64,000 nt of DNA from Candidatus Melainabacteria bacterium (GTDB lineage Bacteria > Cyanobacteriota > Vampirovibrionia > Obscuribacterales > Obscuribacteraceae), in contig RXJR01000027.1 in NCBI GenBank assembly GCA_003963305.1, forward strand, positions 335 through 64,334, read 5' to 3'. A program made the position numbers and the translations under genes. Under the pieces are notes generated by a model. The model was not told where the DNA came from, did no database searches, and saw only the letters and a list, made by a program, of their open reading frames with translations. Positions 45,164-54,890 of this stretch are shown here, one piece after another. Position 1 is the first letter of the stretch, and each line of letters begins with the position of its first letter.

Positions 45164-47158
45164 ATGCTCGGTCCTAACGAAAAAGAAAAGCGCTCGCGCA
45201 CAGACTCGCTGTTTGGAAACGTCGACCCATTGCTGGGTAAGACGATGGGCGGACGCTGGGAAGTGCAGGAGTTTCTGGGCGAAGGCAGTATGAGCGTTGT
45301 TTACAAGGCTCAGGACCTGGAAACCAACGAGCCGGTGGTTCTCAAGATTCTTCACCACCACCTGGTAGCCAATGCCAAAAGCCTGAAACGCTTTGAGCAG
45401 CGAGCCAAAGCGACAATCGACCTGAAACATGACCGCATTGCCAGAGTCATGGACATACACCTCTCTCCCGACGGTCAGGTCTTTCTGGTTGTCGAGCCCC
45501 TGAAGGGCGAGAGTTTAGAAGACCTCCTGGCAAAAACCGGACATTTATCAGTCGATCACGCCGTCGAGATTTTTTCTCAGTCTTGCGAAGCTCTCGAATA
45601 TGCGCACGGCGAAGATGTACTGCATCGAGATATAAAACCAAGCAACATCGTCTTGCTGGAATCAAATGCCATTACCGACGAAGTGAAATTAGTCGACTTC
45701 GGCATCGCGCGCCTGTTGACGGAAGAAGGCGATGACATCAAATCTAGTGGCTATATAACAAGAACCAGGGAAGTCTTCGGCAGCCCCATGTATATGAGCC
45801 CAGAGCAGTGCATGGGCAAGAAACTCGACGCCCGTTCCGACATTTACTCAATCGGTTGCGTCATGTACGAAACGCTTACAGGCAAACCTCCTTTTGTGGG
45901 CAAGAACGTTCTCGAAACTGCCTATAAACACATGAATGAAGCCCCCAAGCCGATGGTCACAGACACCACCTCGGGACGATCTCTGGCCCGCCTGGAATCA
46001 GTAATCTTCAAATGCCTGGCCAAAGATCCAAACGAGCGCTATCAACTCGTTTCCCAGTTGTATCAAGATTTGCAGATGTTGCTCAAAGCCAACGATACGA
46101 CCTGGGTCAACAATGCTTATGCCCTTAAGAAAATTGCCAAAGCCAAGAAACGCGAAAGCCGCAAGTTCGTGATGAGCTTCGAAGTTGGTGTCTTCAGCGG
46201 TGCAGCGCTTTTACTTTTCGCTGTCGTATCGATCTGGTCGTTCATGTTCCTGGGTGCGGATTCACAAGATTATCCAGCCTTCAAAAACGACAAACTATTC
46301 GTTGTACAAGAGCGCCGTCAGCCGCCTGAAGTGCCAGACTTCGGCAGTCAGGAAGAAGCATATAAAATGGATGCTGATTCCGCCAAAAAAGAAAAAGGCG
46401 AGAAAAGCAAAGACTACCTCAACGCCACCTGGCACCTTTATGAGTTGTACAGACGTGCTGGTCACTGGAATGAAGCAGCCGAAGAGTTAGGCAAATTTAT
46501 CGAACTGGCTCCGTCTACCGACCCGTCCATCTCTATTCCAGCCATGTACGCCAAGCAGTCACTTTGCTATTTCCAGCAGAATGAACTTGATAAAGCCTTC
46601 AAGATTGCTATGCAGTCCATTGAAGAATTTGATAAACAGGGAAATACGAAAGACAGTCACTTAAATCTTGTCTACACAATAGTCGGCGACTACTATTCAC
46701 AAAAGAACCAACTGTCTGAAGCTGTCGGCATTTACGACAAGGCTTACCAACTGGCCGATCAGCGAAAGTTGGTGGCACCTATGGACTATGTACAAGCTTG
46801 TGTTCTGCTAGGCGATATTTACAGACGTCAAAACAAACTGCAAGAAGCCGATCGCCTCTACAAACTGGCGATGGATACATCATCTAATTACATAAACGAT
46901 CAGAAGCTTTCGACGACACTATTTCTCGCCAAGGCAAAATACGGATATGGACTGGTTCTTTACGCCGAAGGGAAATACAAAGATGCTGAAGCATCATTTC
47001 GGGAAGCGCTGCAGAGCTGTAAAACCATACCCGCTCCCCTCGGTGGCGAGAAGAGCGGGCTGTATGGAGCTTGTCGCAGGATGATCGTCGAATGTTTGTG
47101 GAAAACAAACCCATTCGCGGCCATATCTGCTCGTTTCGGTAGCGACCCCACCAAGTAG
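45164..47158 (+). CDS. Membrane Ser/Thr protein kinase, divergent third copy
   Basis: A 664-residue protein with the same layout: kinase domain (33-310), membrane helix (about 341-363, GVFSGAALLLFAVVSIWSFM), outside TPR region (WNEAAEELGKFIELAPSTDP, KYKDAEASFREALQSC). The loop GEGSMSVVYKA, Lys61, HRDIKPSN with Asp156 and DFG are kept. The alpha-C helix reads LKRFEQRAKAT where the other two have FQQEA or FQLEA, so the Glu that pairs with Lys61 is an Arg (residue 80). It may use a nearby Glu (78) or be a weak kinase. It has no secreted partner gene of its own and follows copy 2 by 117 bases on the same strand. Confidence 0.86.
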   Translation: MLGPNEKEKRSRTDSLFGNVDPLLGKTMGGRWEVQEFLGEGSMSVVYKAQDLETNEPVVLKILHHHLVANAKSLKRFEQRAKATIDLKHDRIARVMDIHLSPDGQVFLVVEPLKGESLEDLLAKTGHLSVDHAVEIFSQSCEALEYAHGEDVLHRDIKPSNIVLLESNAITDEVKLVDFGIARLLTEEGDDIKSSGYITRTREVFGSPMYMSPEQCMGKKLDARSDIYSIGCVMYETLTGKPPFVGKNVLETAYKHMNEAPKPMVTDTTSGRSLARLESVIFKCLAKDPNERYQLVSQLYQDLQMLLKANDTTWVNNAYALKKIAKAKKRESRKFVMSFEVGVFSGAALLLFAVVSIWSFMFLGADSQDYPAFKNDKLFVVQERRQPPEVPDFGSQEEAYKMDADSAKKEKGEKSKDYLNATWHLYELYRRAGHWNEAAEELGKFIELAPSTDPSISIPAMYAKQSLCYFQQNELDKAFKIAMQSIEEFDKQGNTKDSHLNLVYTIVGDYYSQKNQLSEAVGIYDKAYQLADQRKLVAPMDYVQACVLLGDIYRRQNKLQEADRLYKLAMDTSSNYINDQKLSTTLFLAKAKYGYGLVLYAEGKYKDAEASFREALQSCKTIPAPLGGEKSGLYGACRRMIVECLWKTNPFAAISARFGSDPTK

Positions 47159-47170
47159 ATTACCTACCGC

Positions 47171-47254
47171 ATGGAGCGCCCGCATCCTGCGGGCACCGCA
47201 CCCTCACGCACGAATCCGCCCCCCTCATGGAGCGCCCGCATCCTGCGGGCACCG
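47171..47254. repeat. Two REP-like 28-bp palindromic repeats
   Basis: Identical 28-base copies at 47171-47198 and 47227-47254, each starting atggagcgcccgc. Each holds a perfect 7-bp stem with a 3-base loop (GCCCGCA tcc TGCGGGC). They lie between two convergent genes, 28 bases apart. They may stop transcription from both sides, though no T-run follows, or belong to a dispersed REP-like family. Confidence 0.8.
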
Positions 47255-47258
47255 TCTG

Positions 47259-48347
47259 CTATTGCGGATTCGCAGGTGACTTCTTGTTGTTCAAGTCAGC
47301 AAGCGCGTCCTGAGCAATCTTAGACTTAGGATTGATTTCCAGAGCCTTTTCGTATTGCGTTTTGGCATCGCCTGTTTGACCCTGTTTTGCAAGGAAAGCA
47401 GCATACTGAACGCGTGCAGTCACGTCACGAGGAGTAATCTGCAGTGTCTCTTCGAATGCAGCTTTAGCGCCTTTGGTATCACCATTAAGCGATAGTGCCT
47501 CTGCCAAACGGCGATGAGCAGGTCCAAATTTTGGATCTAACTTGATCGCTTTGCGCTGAGTTTCAATTGCGCCCGGCAGATCGCCTTTCTTCTGCATCAT
47601 CCAACCCAAGCCGCTGAGAGCATTTGGATGCTTGGGAGCAATCTTCAAGGCACTCTTGAAAGCAGCCATGGCGTTGTCTGTTTCGCCTGAATCAGCGTAA
47701 ATGTTGCCGAGATTGATGTAAGACTCCGGCACATCTTTATTGATTTCGATTGCTGCTTTTTCTTCCTTGATAGCGTTCTGGAAGTCATTCTTCTGCGCGA
47801 GCAAAACACCGAGATTGAGATGAGGTGTCGGATCTTTCGGATTCAATTCAGCTGCCTTTTTGTAAGCAGCAATCGCTTCATCAACCTGACCGACGTGAGT
47901 GAGGGCAAAACCAAGATCAAGGTGAGCTCTGAAACTAGTCGGTTTCAGTGCGGTAGCCTCACGGAACTCTTTCAGCGCCAGGTCGATTTTGCTCTGATTT
48001 GCATAAATCTGACCGAGCACTACGTGCGGCAAGAAGTACTTAGGATCGAGTTTAATCGCTTGCTGTTCTTCCAAAATAGCCGTCTCGTAGTCTTCGTTTG
48101 CTGCAAGGGCGGCACCCAATCTCTGGTGGGCTTTTGCATTGTTTGGTTCGAGTCGAATCGCTTCTCTAAATTCGGCGATTGCTTCTTTTACTTTGCCGCG
48201 ACCATAAAGCGATTCTGCTTTCCGCATCTGAGCGCTCTCAGGTGGTGCTTCATCGGCAAGAGCCGCTAAAGGAGCACTGAAAGCTGTGGCAGCGAACATG
48301 ACTGCAAGCGCACTGTTCAATGCCAATTTGTTTTTGTCCTTACTCAA
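47259..48347 (-). CDS. Secreted TPR protein
   Basis: A 362-residue protein with a signal peptide (to about AALADEA) and then about nine tandem TPR units nearly without linkers (KVKEAIAEFREAIRLEPNNA, KIDLALKEFREATALKPTSF, TDNAMAAFKSALKIAPKHPN and so on). It should form one periplasmic superhelix that binds peptides or proteins. The start is a TTG at 48347 with GGAGG nine bases before; no ATG lies closer to the signal peptide. The C-terminus is a short Asn/Lys tail. It is downstream of deoC on the same strand (77 bases) but is not metabolically related. Confidence 0.8.
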   Translation of the reverse strand: MSKDKNKLALNSALAVMFAATAFSAPLAALADEAPPESAQMRKAESLYGRGKVKEAIAEFREAIRLEPNNAKAHQRLGAALAANEDYETAILEEQQAIKLDPKYFLPHVVLGQIYANQSKIDLALKEFREATALKPTSFRAHLDLGFALTHVGQVDEAIAAYKKAAELNPKDPTPHLNLGVLLAQKNDFQNAIKEEKAAIEINKDVPESYINLGNIYADSGETDNAMAAFKSALKIAPKHPNALSGLGWMMQKKGDLPGAIETQRKAIKLDPKFGPAHRRLAEALSLNGDTKGAKAAFEETLQITPRDVTARVQYAAFLAKQGQTGDAKTQYEKALEINPKSKIAQDALADLNNKKSPANPQ

Positions 48348-48424
48348 TTGAAAACGCCTCCGTTAGCATTTATTTTTTAGTCGAGCACAAGAGTGTTGTA
48401 GCCCATGGCTTAGTCGCCCCCCGG

Positions 48425-49105
48425 CTAGTAGGCTGCTTGTACTGCTGGTGAACCCTTGACGATTGCGACACCTGCTGAAGTTCCCAGACGTGTCGCACCG
48501 GCATCAATCAATGCCTTTGCTTTTTCCACGTCGCGAATACCGGCGCTGGCTTTAATGCCCAGATTGGCTGAACCGAGCGTCTCTTTGATCAACTTAATAT
48601 CTTCGACAGTGGCGCCCTTACCATCTTTGACGAAACCAGTCGAAGTTTTCACCATCGCTGCACCGCCTGTGATGCAGGCCTTGGTAGCAGCCACTTTCTC
48701 TTCGTCTGTAAGCAAGTCACATTCGATGATCACTTTGACGGGATGGTCTTTTGCAACTTTGACGATTGCTTTGATTTCATCGGCAACAAACGAATGCTCA
48801 CCATCTTTGAGTGCGCCTATATTTATGACCATATCGATTTCTTCTGCGCCCTCAGAAATAGCTCTCTGAGTCTCTGCAATTTTCACATCAGTGAGATTGG
48901 CTCCAAGAGGAAAACCGACTACAGTCGCGACTGCAACATTACTCGCAGACAGCTCTTTGACTGCCTGGCGAACGTGCACAGGATTGACGCAGACAGCAAA
49001 AAACTTATTTTCTTTGGCTTCCTCACACAACTTGGTGATGTCCGCCTTACGAGCATTTGGATTCAACAAGGTGTGATCGATGTATTTAGCGAATTCTGAA
49101 CTCAC
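48425..49105 (-). CDS. deoC: Deoxyribose-phosphate aldolase
   Basis: A 226-residue class I aldolase. It splits 2-deoxyribose-5-phosphate to acetaldehyde and glyceraldehyde-3-phosphate in nucleoside salvage. Seen: YIDHTLLNPNA at the start, VVGFPLGAN, EIDMVINIGALKDG with Asp91, the Schiff-base Lys153 in MVKTSTGF, and the second Lys185 in LGIKASAGI. The phosphate-binding RLGTSAGVAIV ends the barrel. Length is typical of the short bacterial type. It follows carB by 73 bases on the same strand, so it may be read together with it. Confidence 0.96.
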   Translation of the reverse strand: MSSEFAKYIDHTLLNPNARKADITKLCEEAKENKFFAVCVNPVHVRQAVKELSASNVAVATVVGFPLGANLTDVKIAETQRAISEGAEEIDMVINIGALKDGEHSFVADEIKAIVKVAKDHPVKVIIECDLLTDEEKVAATKACITGGAAMVKTSTGFVKDGKGATVEDIKLIKETLGSANLGIKASAGIRDVEKAKALIDAGATRLGTSAGVAIVKGSPAVQAAY

Positions 49106-49178
49106 GACAAATTCTCCCGAACAAGCAAGTGTGCATTATAGCTGCTTGACGGGGTTCTTGTGGTGATCGAGCTATCAC

Positions 49179-52100
49179 TCAGGACGAAAAACCGACAGTA
49201 CGACGGCGACTCGACGTTTCCCAGAAAGCGATATTACGGTGATATTCCTGCAACGCCTGCACGCTCAACGGCCCCTGCTGCAATGCCGCAATCCCGGCGG
49301 CCGTGGCACGTGCGCCCGACAGCGTAGTGACGACAGGAATGTTGTAATCAACAGCGGCTCGGCGAATCAACTGGTCATCTTCACGGGCAGTTCTACCCGA
49401 GGGAATGTTAATGACTAATTGAATTTCACCATTCTTGATGCGGTCGACCAGGTTGGGTCTTCCCTCTGAAACCTTGTTGACGGTAGTGACTGGAATACCG
49501 CCCGTCTTAATGGCAGAGGAAGTACCTCTGGTCGCGACAATCTCGAGACCAAGCTGGTAAAGACTCTGAGCCACCTGAACGACCTCTTGCTTGTGAATAT
49601 CAGAGACACTGATAAAGCACTTGCCCTTGGTCGGTAAGACCTGCCCGGCAGCAATCTGAGCCTTAGCAAAAGCCAGACCGAACTGCTTAGCTACCCCCAT
49701 GACTTCGCCTGTGGAGCGCATCTCCGGTCCGAGCGAAATCTGAGAGCCGGGAAATCTCTTAAACGGAATAACGACAGATTTGACCGACACATGAGGAGGC
49801 AGAAGCCTTGGCGCAATACCCAGTTCAGACAAGGTCTTGCCGGTCATGACGGCCGCCGCCAACTTCGCCCATGGCACACCTGTCGCTTTGGAGACGAACG
49901 GGCAGGTGCGGCTGGCGCGCGGGTTGACTTCGAGGATGTAGAGGTCGTCACCCTGCAGAGCAAACTGAATGTTCATCAAACCGATCACTTTCAATTCTCT
50001 GGCCAGATCGTTTGTGGCCCGGCGAATCTCTTCAATAATTTTGAGCGGAATGGTCTGCGTCGGCAACACGCAAGTGCTGTCGCCCGAGTGAATTCCGGCT
50101 TCTTCGACGTGTTCCATGATGCCGGCAATGATGCAAGCTCTTCCGTCTGAGATGGCGTCAACGTCAATTTCAGTGGCATTTTCAAGGAACTGATCGATTA
50201 AAACAGACAGGTTCGGATTGCTGCCGTATCCCGTCTTCAACCAGCGGTCGAGCTCTTCCTGGTTATAGATAATCTCCATGGCACGACCGCCCAACACGTA
50301 ACTCGGGCGCACCAGAACCGGATATCCAATCTTTGTGGCAATAGCCACGGCTTCTTGCGGATTAGAGGCAACAGAGCCAGGCGGTTGACGCAATCCCAAC
50401 TTGTCGATCAAGACACCGAATCGAGCGCGATCTTCGGCGATGTCGATTGACTCAGGCGAGGTTCCCAAAATTTTGAAACCACGCGCTTCCAGTCCCTTAG
50501 CCAATTTAAGCGGTGTCTGCCCGCCCATTTGAACGATTATTCCTTCGGGCTTCTCGACCATGGCGATATTGGTCACATCTTCAAGAGTGAGCGGCTCGAA
50601 ATACAATCGATCAGAGACGTCGTAATCAGTCGATACCGTCTCTGGATTGGAATTGACCATCACAGCCTCATAACCCAGCTCACGCAGAGCGATGCTGCTG
50701 TGCACGCAACAATAATCAAACTCGATACCCTGACCGATACGATTCGGTCCGCCCCCGAGAATCATAATTCGTGGTTTCGTCGACGGTGGCACTTCACTCT
50801 CTTCGTCGTAAGTCGAATAGAGATACGGCGTGCTTGCTTCAAACTCGGCGGCGCAAGTATCAATCATCTTATAAACCGGCACCACTCCAAGCTTCTTACG
50901 ATGCTCGAAGACAGCAGTTTCATCAACACCTGGTATCAAACCGGCCAACTGTGCATCTGAAAATCCAGCTTGCTTGAGACGAACAAGATAGTCTTTGTCC
51001 AGGTCATCAAGACACTTTACCTTCTCTGAAAACCTTTGAGTTTCCTGGAAAATCTCAAGCAGGTTATCGAGGAACCAGGGGTCGATCGTGGTCAACTCAG
51101 CCACTTCCTCAATCGAAATTCCCGCCTGCAACGCGCCGAAAATGTCCGTAATGCGATGCTGTGTGGGCACGGAAAGACGACGTCGCCACTCCCAGAAATC
51201 AGCTTTTGCCCGCGCCGGCACAGCGTTGAAACCAGACAGACCAAGCTCAAGACCACGCAAAGCTTTCTGCACAGATTCCTGGAAAGTGCGTCCGACAGCC
51301 ATTACCTCGCCAACAGCTTTCATCTGAGTAGTCAACGTTGTATCTGCACCGCGGAACTTTTCGAAATTGAAGCGAGGAATCTTTGTAATTACATAGTCCA
51401 TCGTCGGCTCGAAAGATGCCGGCGTTGTTTTTGTAATATCGTTGGAAATTTCATCCAGAGTCAGTCCAATTGCCAGCTTAGCGGCAATTTTGGCAATCGG
51501 ATAGCCTGTCGCTTTACTGGCCAGGGCAGATGATCTCGAGACACGTGGATTCATCTCGATAACGATAATGCGACCGGTTTCAGGATGAATGCCAAACTGA
51601 ATATTGGAGCCGCCTGTGTCCACGCCAATGGCTCTGATGATTTTGACGCTGGCGTCGCGAAGCGCCTGGAACTCACGATCCGAAAGAGTCTGAACCGGAG
51701 CGACTGTAATTGAATCGCCCGTGTGAACACCCATCGGGTCAAAGTTTTCGATGCCGCAAATGATTACGACGTTATCGGCGCAATCTCGCATTACTTCCAG
51801 TTCGAGTTCTTTCCAACCAAGCACACTTTCTTCCAGAAGGATTTCACTGACTGGACTGGCTGTCAGCCCCTGCCAGGCAATATCTTCAAGCTCTTCATGG
51901 TTATACGCGATGCCACCGCCTGCGCCACCAAGGGTAAAAGCAGGACGAATAATTATAGGAAAACCTATTTTCGCAGCAATGTCTTTTACCTCAGACATTT
52001 TGTGGGCGATACCGGATTCCGGCACATCAAGCCCGATTTCGAGCATCTTGGCTTTGAATAATTGACGATCTTCAGCCAGTTTGATGGCATCGATCTTCGC

Positions 52101-52451
52101 CCCAATCAGCTCCACCTTGTATTCATCAAGAACACCGCTTTCTGCTAACTCAACCGCCACATTAAGCGCTGTTTGACCGCCCATCGTCGGCAAAAGCGCA
52201 TGCGGGCGCTCCTTGATGATCACCTCTTTGGCGACCTCGGCAGTGACCGGTTCTATATATGTTCGATCGGCGACCTCGGGGTCGGTCATGATCGTAGCCG
52301 GGTTGGAGTTGATTAAAACGACCTCGTAACCCTCGTCTCGCAGAGCTTTGCAAGCTTGACTGCCGGAATAATCAAATTCACAGGCCTGGCCGATAGTGAT
52401 TGGTCCCGCGCCCAGCACGAGAATCTTTTGAATGTCGGTGCGTTTAGCCAC
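49179..52451 (-). CDS. carB: Carbamoyl-phosphate synthase large subunit
   Basis: A 1090-residue enzyme. It makes carbamoyl phosphate from bicarbonate, ammonia and two ATP for arginine and pyrimidines. Two homologous ATP-grasp halves are seen: [20 protein letters not shown] and [10 protein letters not shown] in the first, [20 protein letters not shown] and [11 protein letters not shown] in the second, with [20 protein letters not shown] and its repeat [16 protein letters not shown]. The C-terminal MGS-like allosteric domain holds [13 protein letters not shown] and [19 protein letters not shown]. Length fits (about 1070). The small subunit carA is not in the window. Confidence 0.97.
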   Translation of the reverse strand: MAKRTDIQKILVLGAGPITIGQACEFDYSGSQACKALRDEGYEVVLINSNPATIMTDPEVADRTYIEPVTAEVAKEVIIKERPHALLPTMGGQTALNVAVELAESGVLDEYKVELIGAKIDAIKLAEDRQLFKAKMLEIGLDVPESGIAHKMSEVKDIAAKIGFPIIIRPAFTLGGAGGGIAYNHEELEDIAWQGLTASPVSEILLEESVLGWKELELEVMRDCADNVVIICGIENFDPMGVHTGDSITVAPVQTLSDREFQALRDASVKIIRAIGVDTGGSNIQFGIHPETGRIIVIEMNPRVSRSSALASKATGYPIAKIAAKLAIGLTLDEISNDITKTTPASFEPTMDYVITKIPRFNFEKFRGADTTLTTQMKAVGEVMAVGRTFQESVQKALRGLELGLSGFNAVPARAKADFWEWRRRLSVPTQHRITDIFGALQAGISIEEVAELTTIDPWFLDNLLEIFQETQRFSEKVKCLDDLDKDYLVRLKQAGFSDAQLAGLIPGVDETAVFEHRKKLGVVPVYKMIDTCAAEFEASTPYLYSTYDEESEVPPSTKPRIMILGGGPNRIGQGIEFDYCCVHSSIALRELGYEAVMVNSNPETVSTDYDVSDRLYFEPLTLEDVTNIAMVEKPEGIIVQMGGQTPLKLAKGLEARGFKILGTSPESIDIAEDRARFGVLIDKLGLRQPPGSVASNPQEAVAIATKIGYPVLVRPSYVLGGRAMEIIYNQEELDRWLKTGYGSNPNLSVLIDQFLENATEIDVDAISDGRACIIAGIMEHVEEAGIHSGDSTCVLPTQTIPLKIIEEIRRATNDLARELKVIGLMNIQFALQGDDLYILEVNPRASRTCPFVSKATGVPWAKLAAAVMTGKTLSELGIAPRLLPPHVSVKSVVIPFKRFPGSQISLGPEMRSTGEVMGVAKQFGLAFAKAQIAAGQVLPTKGKCFISVSDIHKQEVVQVAQSLYQLGLEIVATRGTSSAIKTGGIPVTTVNKVSEGRPNLVDRIKNGEIQLVINIPSGRTAREDDQLIRRAAVDYNIPVVTTLSGARATAAGIAALQQGPLSVQALQEYHRNIAFWETSSRRRTVGFSS

Positions 52452-52736
52452 TTTCTTCTTCTTATATATATGAATAAATCCCGGGATTGATTATAAGCGC
52501 ATGTCAGCCTCGGATTCTCGCTCCATGACACGCTTTGGCATTAGCTTTACACAAACTATCTGATCAGCGTTCTCCAAATATGCGTGGCTGGTCGGATCCG
52601 GTCGTAGTTTCCTTAAACTTAGTCGGATAACGTTTTAAAGGGGCCGCTTGATTGGAATGATGTCAGGGGAGGTCTGGGAATTCCTCCTGATAAATAGTCA
52701 GCCGATGCGCCGGCCTGTGGCGCTTTGGAGGGGATC

Positions 52737-53732
52737 ATGCGTCGAGTTTCTAAATTCGCTCTTGCGTTTTTCTCTTGCCTGTCAGTTTTAGGCACACCAG
52801 CACAAGCAGAAGTAGTCCGCGAAGACACTGCTGAATCGCTATTGAATCGAAAAACACCCGTTTACGTTTGGCAAGACACCAACCAGAAACCACGAGCTGT
52901 AGCCATTGCCATACATGGTCTGGTGATGCACGGCGGTGTCTACAATGCACTGGCCAACAAGCTCGCCTCAGAAGGAATGATCGTCATGGCGCCCGACCTG
53001 CGTGGCTTTGGCCGCTGGCAAAGCAAACATAGCAAGGACGCCCAACTCGACTACGACAAAAGCTTGCAAGACATTGATGAACTGGTGAAGGCAGCCAGCG
53101 CTCGCTATCCGGATCTACCCCTCTATTGCATCGGTGAGAGCATGGGAGCCGGGCTGGCCATGCACACCGCCATTAACAATCCTCAGATAGTCGACGGACT
53201 GGTGCTTTCCGCGCCTGCGCTCAAACCTCGCATTTACATGGGTCCCTTAATCTCAGAGACCCTCAAGCCGCAGAAGCAAGTCAAACTTGAACCATACATC
53301 AGAAAGTGGGCTTCTGAAGATCCGCGCATTGTCGAAGAGAGCCTTGCCGATCCGCTCGTAACCAAAAGGCTAACGGCATGGCAGATTATGAAAAGTATTC
53401 ACTACATGAGACCTAACCTGGGTTACGCAAAAAAACTGCCATCCAACATTCCTTTTCTAGTTATGCAGGGCGACCAGGACCGAATACTCAAGTCTAATGC
53501 AGTCGTGAAGCTCATTTCGAATGCCAAAACGAAAGATCAAACAGTGCGTTGGTTCAATAACCGCGGACACTTGCTGCTGGAGACCGCTTTCATACCGCCT
53601 GACACGATCAATACGGTAAATAATTGGCTTCAGACTCATATCGAAGAGGCTTCGCAATCTCAACCCACGACAATTGTTTCACTTAATGCAGAAAGTCAGC
53701 TCGCTGACATACAGGCGAACAAAACAAACTAA
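52737..53732 (+). CDS. Secreted alpha/beta hydrolase (monoacylglycerol lipase-like)
   Basis: A 331-residue protein with a signal peptide (to about PAQAEV). The fold is alpha/beta hydrolase of the Hydrolase_4 group: oxyanion HGLVMHGGVYN, PDLRGFG, nucleophile Ser135 in CIGESMGAG, the Asp in MQGDQDRIL and the His in NNRGHLLLE. This group acts on esters of glycerol or on lysophospholipids, but the substrate is not certain. GGAGGGG four bases before the ATG at 52737 fixes the start, four codons after a spurious TTG. The 285-base gap upstream separates it from divergent carB and holds an imperfect hairpin (52663-52690). Confidence 0.82.
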   Translation: MRRVSKFALAFFSCLSVLGTPAQAEVVREDTAESLLNRKTPVYVWQDTNQKPRAVAIAIHGLVMHGGVYNALANKLASEGMIVMAPDLRGFGRWQSKHSKDAQLDYDKSLQDIDELVKAASARYPDLPLYCIGESMGAGLAMHTAINNPQIVDGLVLSAPALKPRIYMGPLISETLKPQKQVKLEPYIRKWASEDPRIVEESLADPLVTKRLTAWQIMKSIHYMRPNLGYAKKLPSNIPFLVMQGDQDRILKSNAVVKLISNAKTKDQTVRWFNNRGHLLLETAFIPPDTINTVNNWLQTHIEEASQSQPTTIVSLNAESQLADIQANKTN

Positions 53733-53745
53733 CTGACAGACAAGT

Positions 53746-53810
53746 CGCTTCTATCTGCCGCTTCTATCTGCCGCTTCTATCTGCCGCTTCTATCTGCCGC
53801 TTTTATCTGC
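53746..53810. repeat. Five 13-bp tandem repeats
   Basis: Five copies of CGCTTCTATCTGC in direct series; the last copy has one change (T for C). The final copy overlaps the stop codon of the minus-strand protease gene, and the array fills the gap after the hydrolase gene on the plus strand. Confidence 0.9.
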
Positions 53811-54801
53811 GATCCAGAATGCGAGCCAGTTCGGCCCATGTTGCCGAAGAGGAAGCTGGAGACAGTGTTGGGGACGGGCTTCTGTACACTTCAGTTCGGG
53901 CATTTTGCACATAGTAGTTTTGCATGCTGTAGGAGCCGTATCCAGGTGGCGGCGAATACAAACTGGACGGCATCTCGCTGCGCAAGCTCAGACCTGAGGT
54001 CCAGCCTGTGTTCGTTGCAACGTGCATCCTCTGGGTGGTACTGAGAAGTCTCTGCAAATCTTCGACGGGAGTAGCGTCGCCTTTGGTACCATTAGTGGTG
54101 CCAACATCCATTACTCCTACGACCTGAAAACGGGAATTGAACATGGGTCCGCCCGATATTCCCTGGTCTGCATTGATGCCGCTCTCAAGCGAAATGCGGT
54201 TGGGGTCCTCGCCAGGCATCAAACCGCCTCGCAAATTTCCGACGATATCACCGAACCGTTTGTATCCCTGAAATCCCCCTGGAGCCCAGCTAAAACCACC
54301 GACAGACATATACATTTTCTGGTCGCCGGCTGGAAAGCCCATGGCGATAGTGGCAGCACCCTGTTCCATCTGACTCGACGGTGCCAGATTGACGGGCTGG
54401 AAGCGCTGACCGTAGGCGTCGGTAAGTTTCAACAGAGCAAGATCGGTGCGCTGATCGACAGCATCGATACTGGCGTGATAGGTCGTATTTCCCAACCGCA
54501 CCCGAATATCACTGGCACCTTTGACGACATGATAATCGGTCGCGATCTCGCCGTCGGTCGTTACGACAAAACCCGAACCGACGCTGCCGGTAGGTGTTCC
54601 GTTATAGTCAGTGCCCTTTACGGCTTCAATGCGAGCCACACTTTTGCTCGCTTGCTGGTACTGAGCCACCAGGTTCATCTGGCTTGGATAGGCTGTGGCG
54701 TCGTTAGGATTGTATTGTTCGCCGACGCGCAAAGTTGGTATGCGCGTATACCCGTCGCCCTGGGGCGAGTATGGAGCTGACGAGTAACTTTCAAAAGGCA
54801 T
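53803..54801 (-). CDS. Trypsin-like serine protease (HtrA/DegP catalytic domain only)
   Basis: A 332-residue protein. The trypsin-fold catalytic triad is seen as His91 (ATDYHVVKGA), Asp120 (DQRTDLALLKL) and Ser216 (QGISGGPMF, where most have GNSGGP). There is no PDZ domain after it; the last 70 residues are Ser/Tyr/Pro-rich and end in LARILDRR. No signal peptide is seen at this ATG, and the in-frame upstream stretch has no start codon. The first 40 residues are disordered. Either it acts in the cytosol or is exported another way. It lies 89 bases after the carbonic-anhydrase-like gene on the same strand. Confidence 0.78.
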   Translation of the reverse strand: MPFESYSSAPYSPQGDGYTRIPTLRVGEQYNPNDATAYPSQMNLVAQYQQASKSVARIEAVKGTDYNGTPTGSVGSGFVVTTDGEIATDYHVVKGASDIRVRLGNTTYHASIDAVDQRTDLALLKLTDAYGQRFQPVNLAPSSQMEQGAATIAMGFPAGDQKMYMSVGGFSWAPGGFQGYKRFGDIVGNLRGGLMPGEDPNRISLESGINADQGISGGPMFNSRFQVVGVMDVGTTNGTKGDATPVEDLQRLLSTTQRMHVATNTGWTSGLSLRSEMPSSLYSPPPGYGSYSMQNYYVQNARTEVYRSPSPTLSPASSSATWAELARILDRR

Positions 54802-54890
54802 CGAGATATGAAATAAGGGCGCTTTCGCATACTTATTGAAGGCGAAATTGCACCAAGATTCGATGGGAAAAGCACGAAAAGCGAGACTTT

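Noticed and set aside
52663-52690. Hairpin before the alpha/beta hydrolase as a riboswitch or attenuator
   Set aside because: Imperfect stem with a two-base bulge, no T-run and no known motif; could be chance.
53746-53810. CRISPR-like array
   Set aside because: Units are 13 bases with no spacers; a simple tandem repeat.
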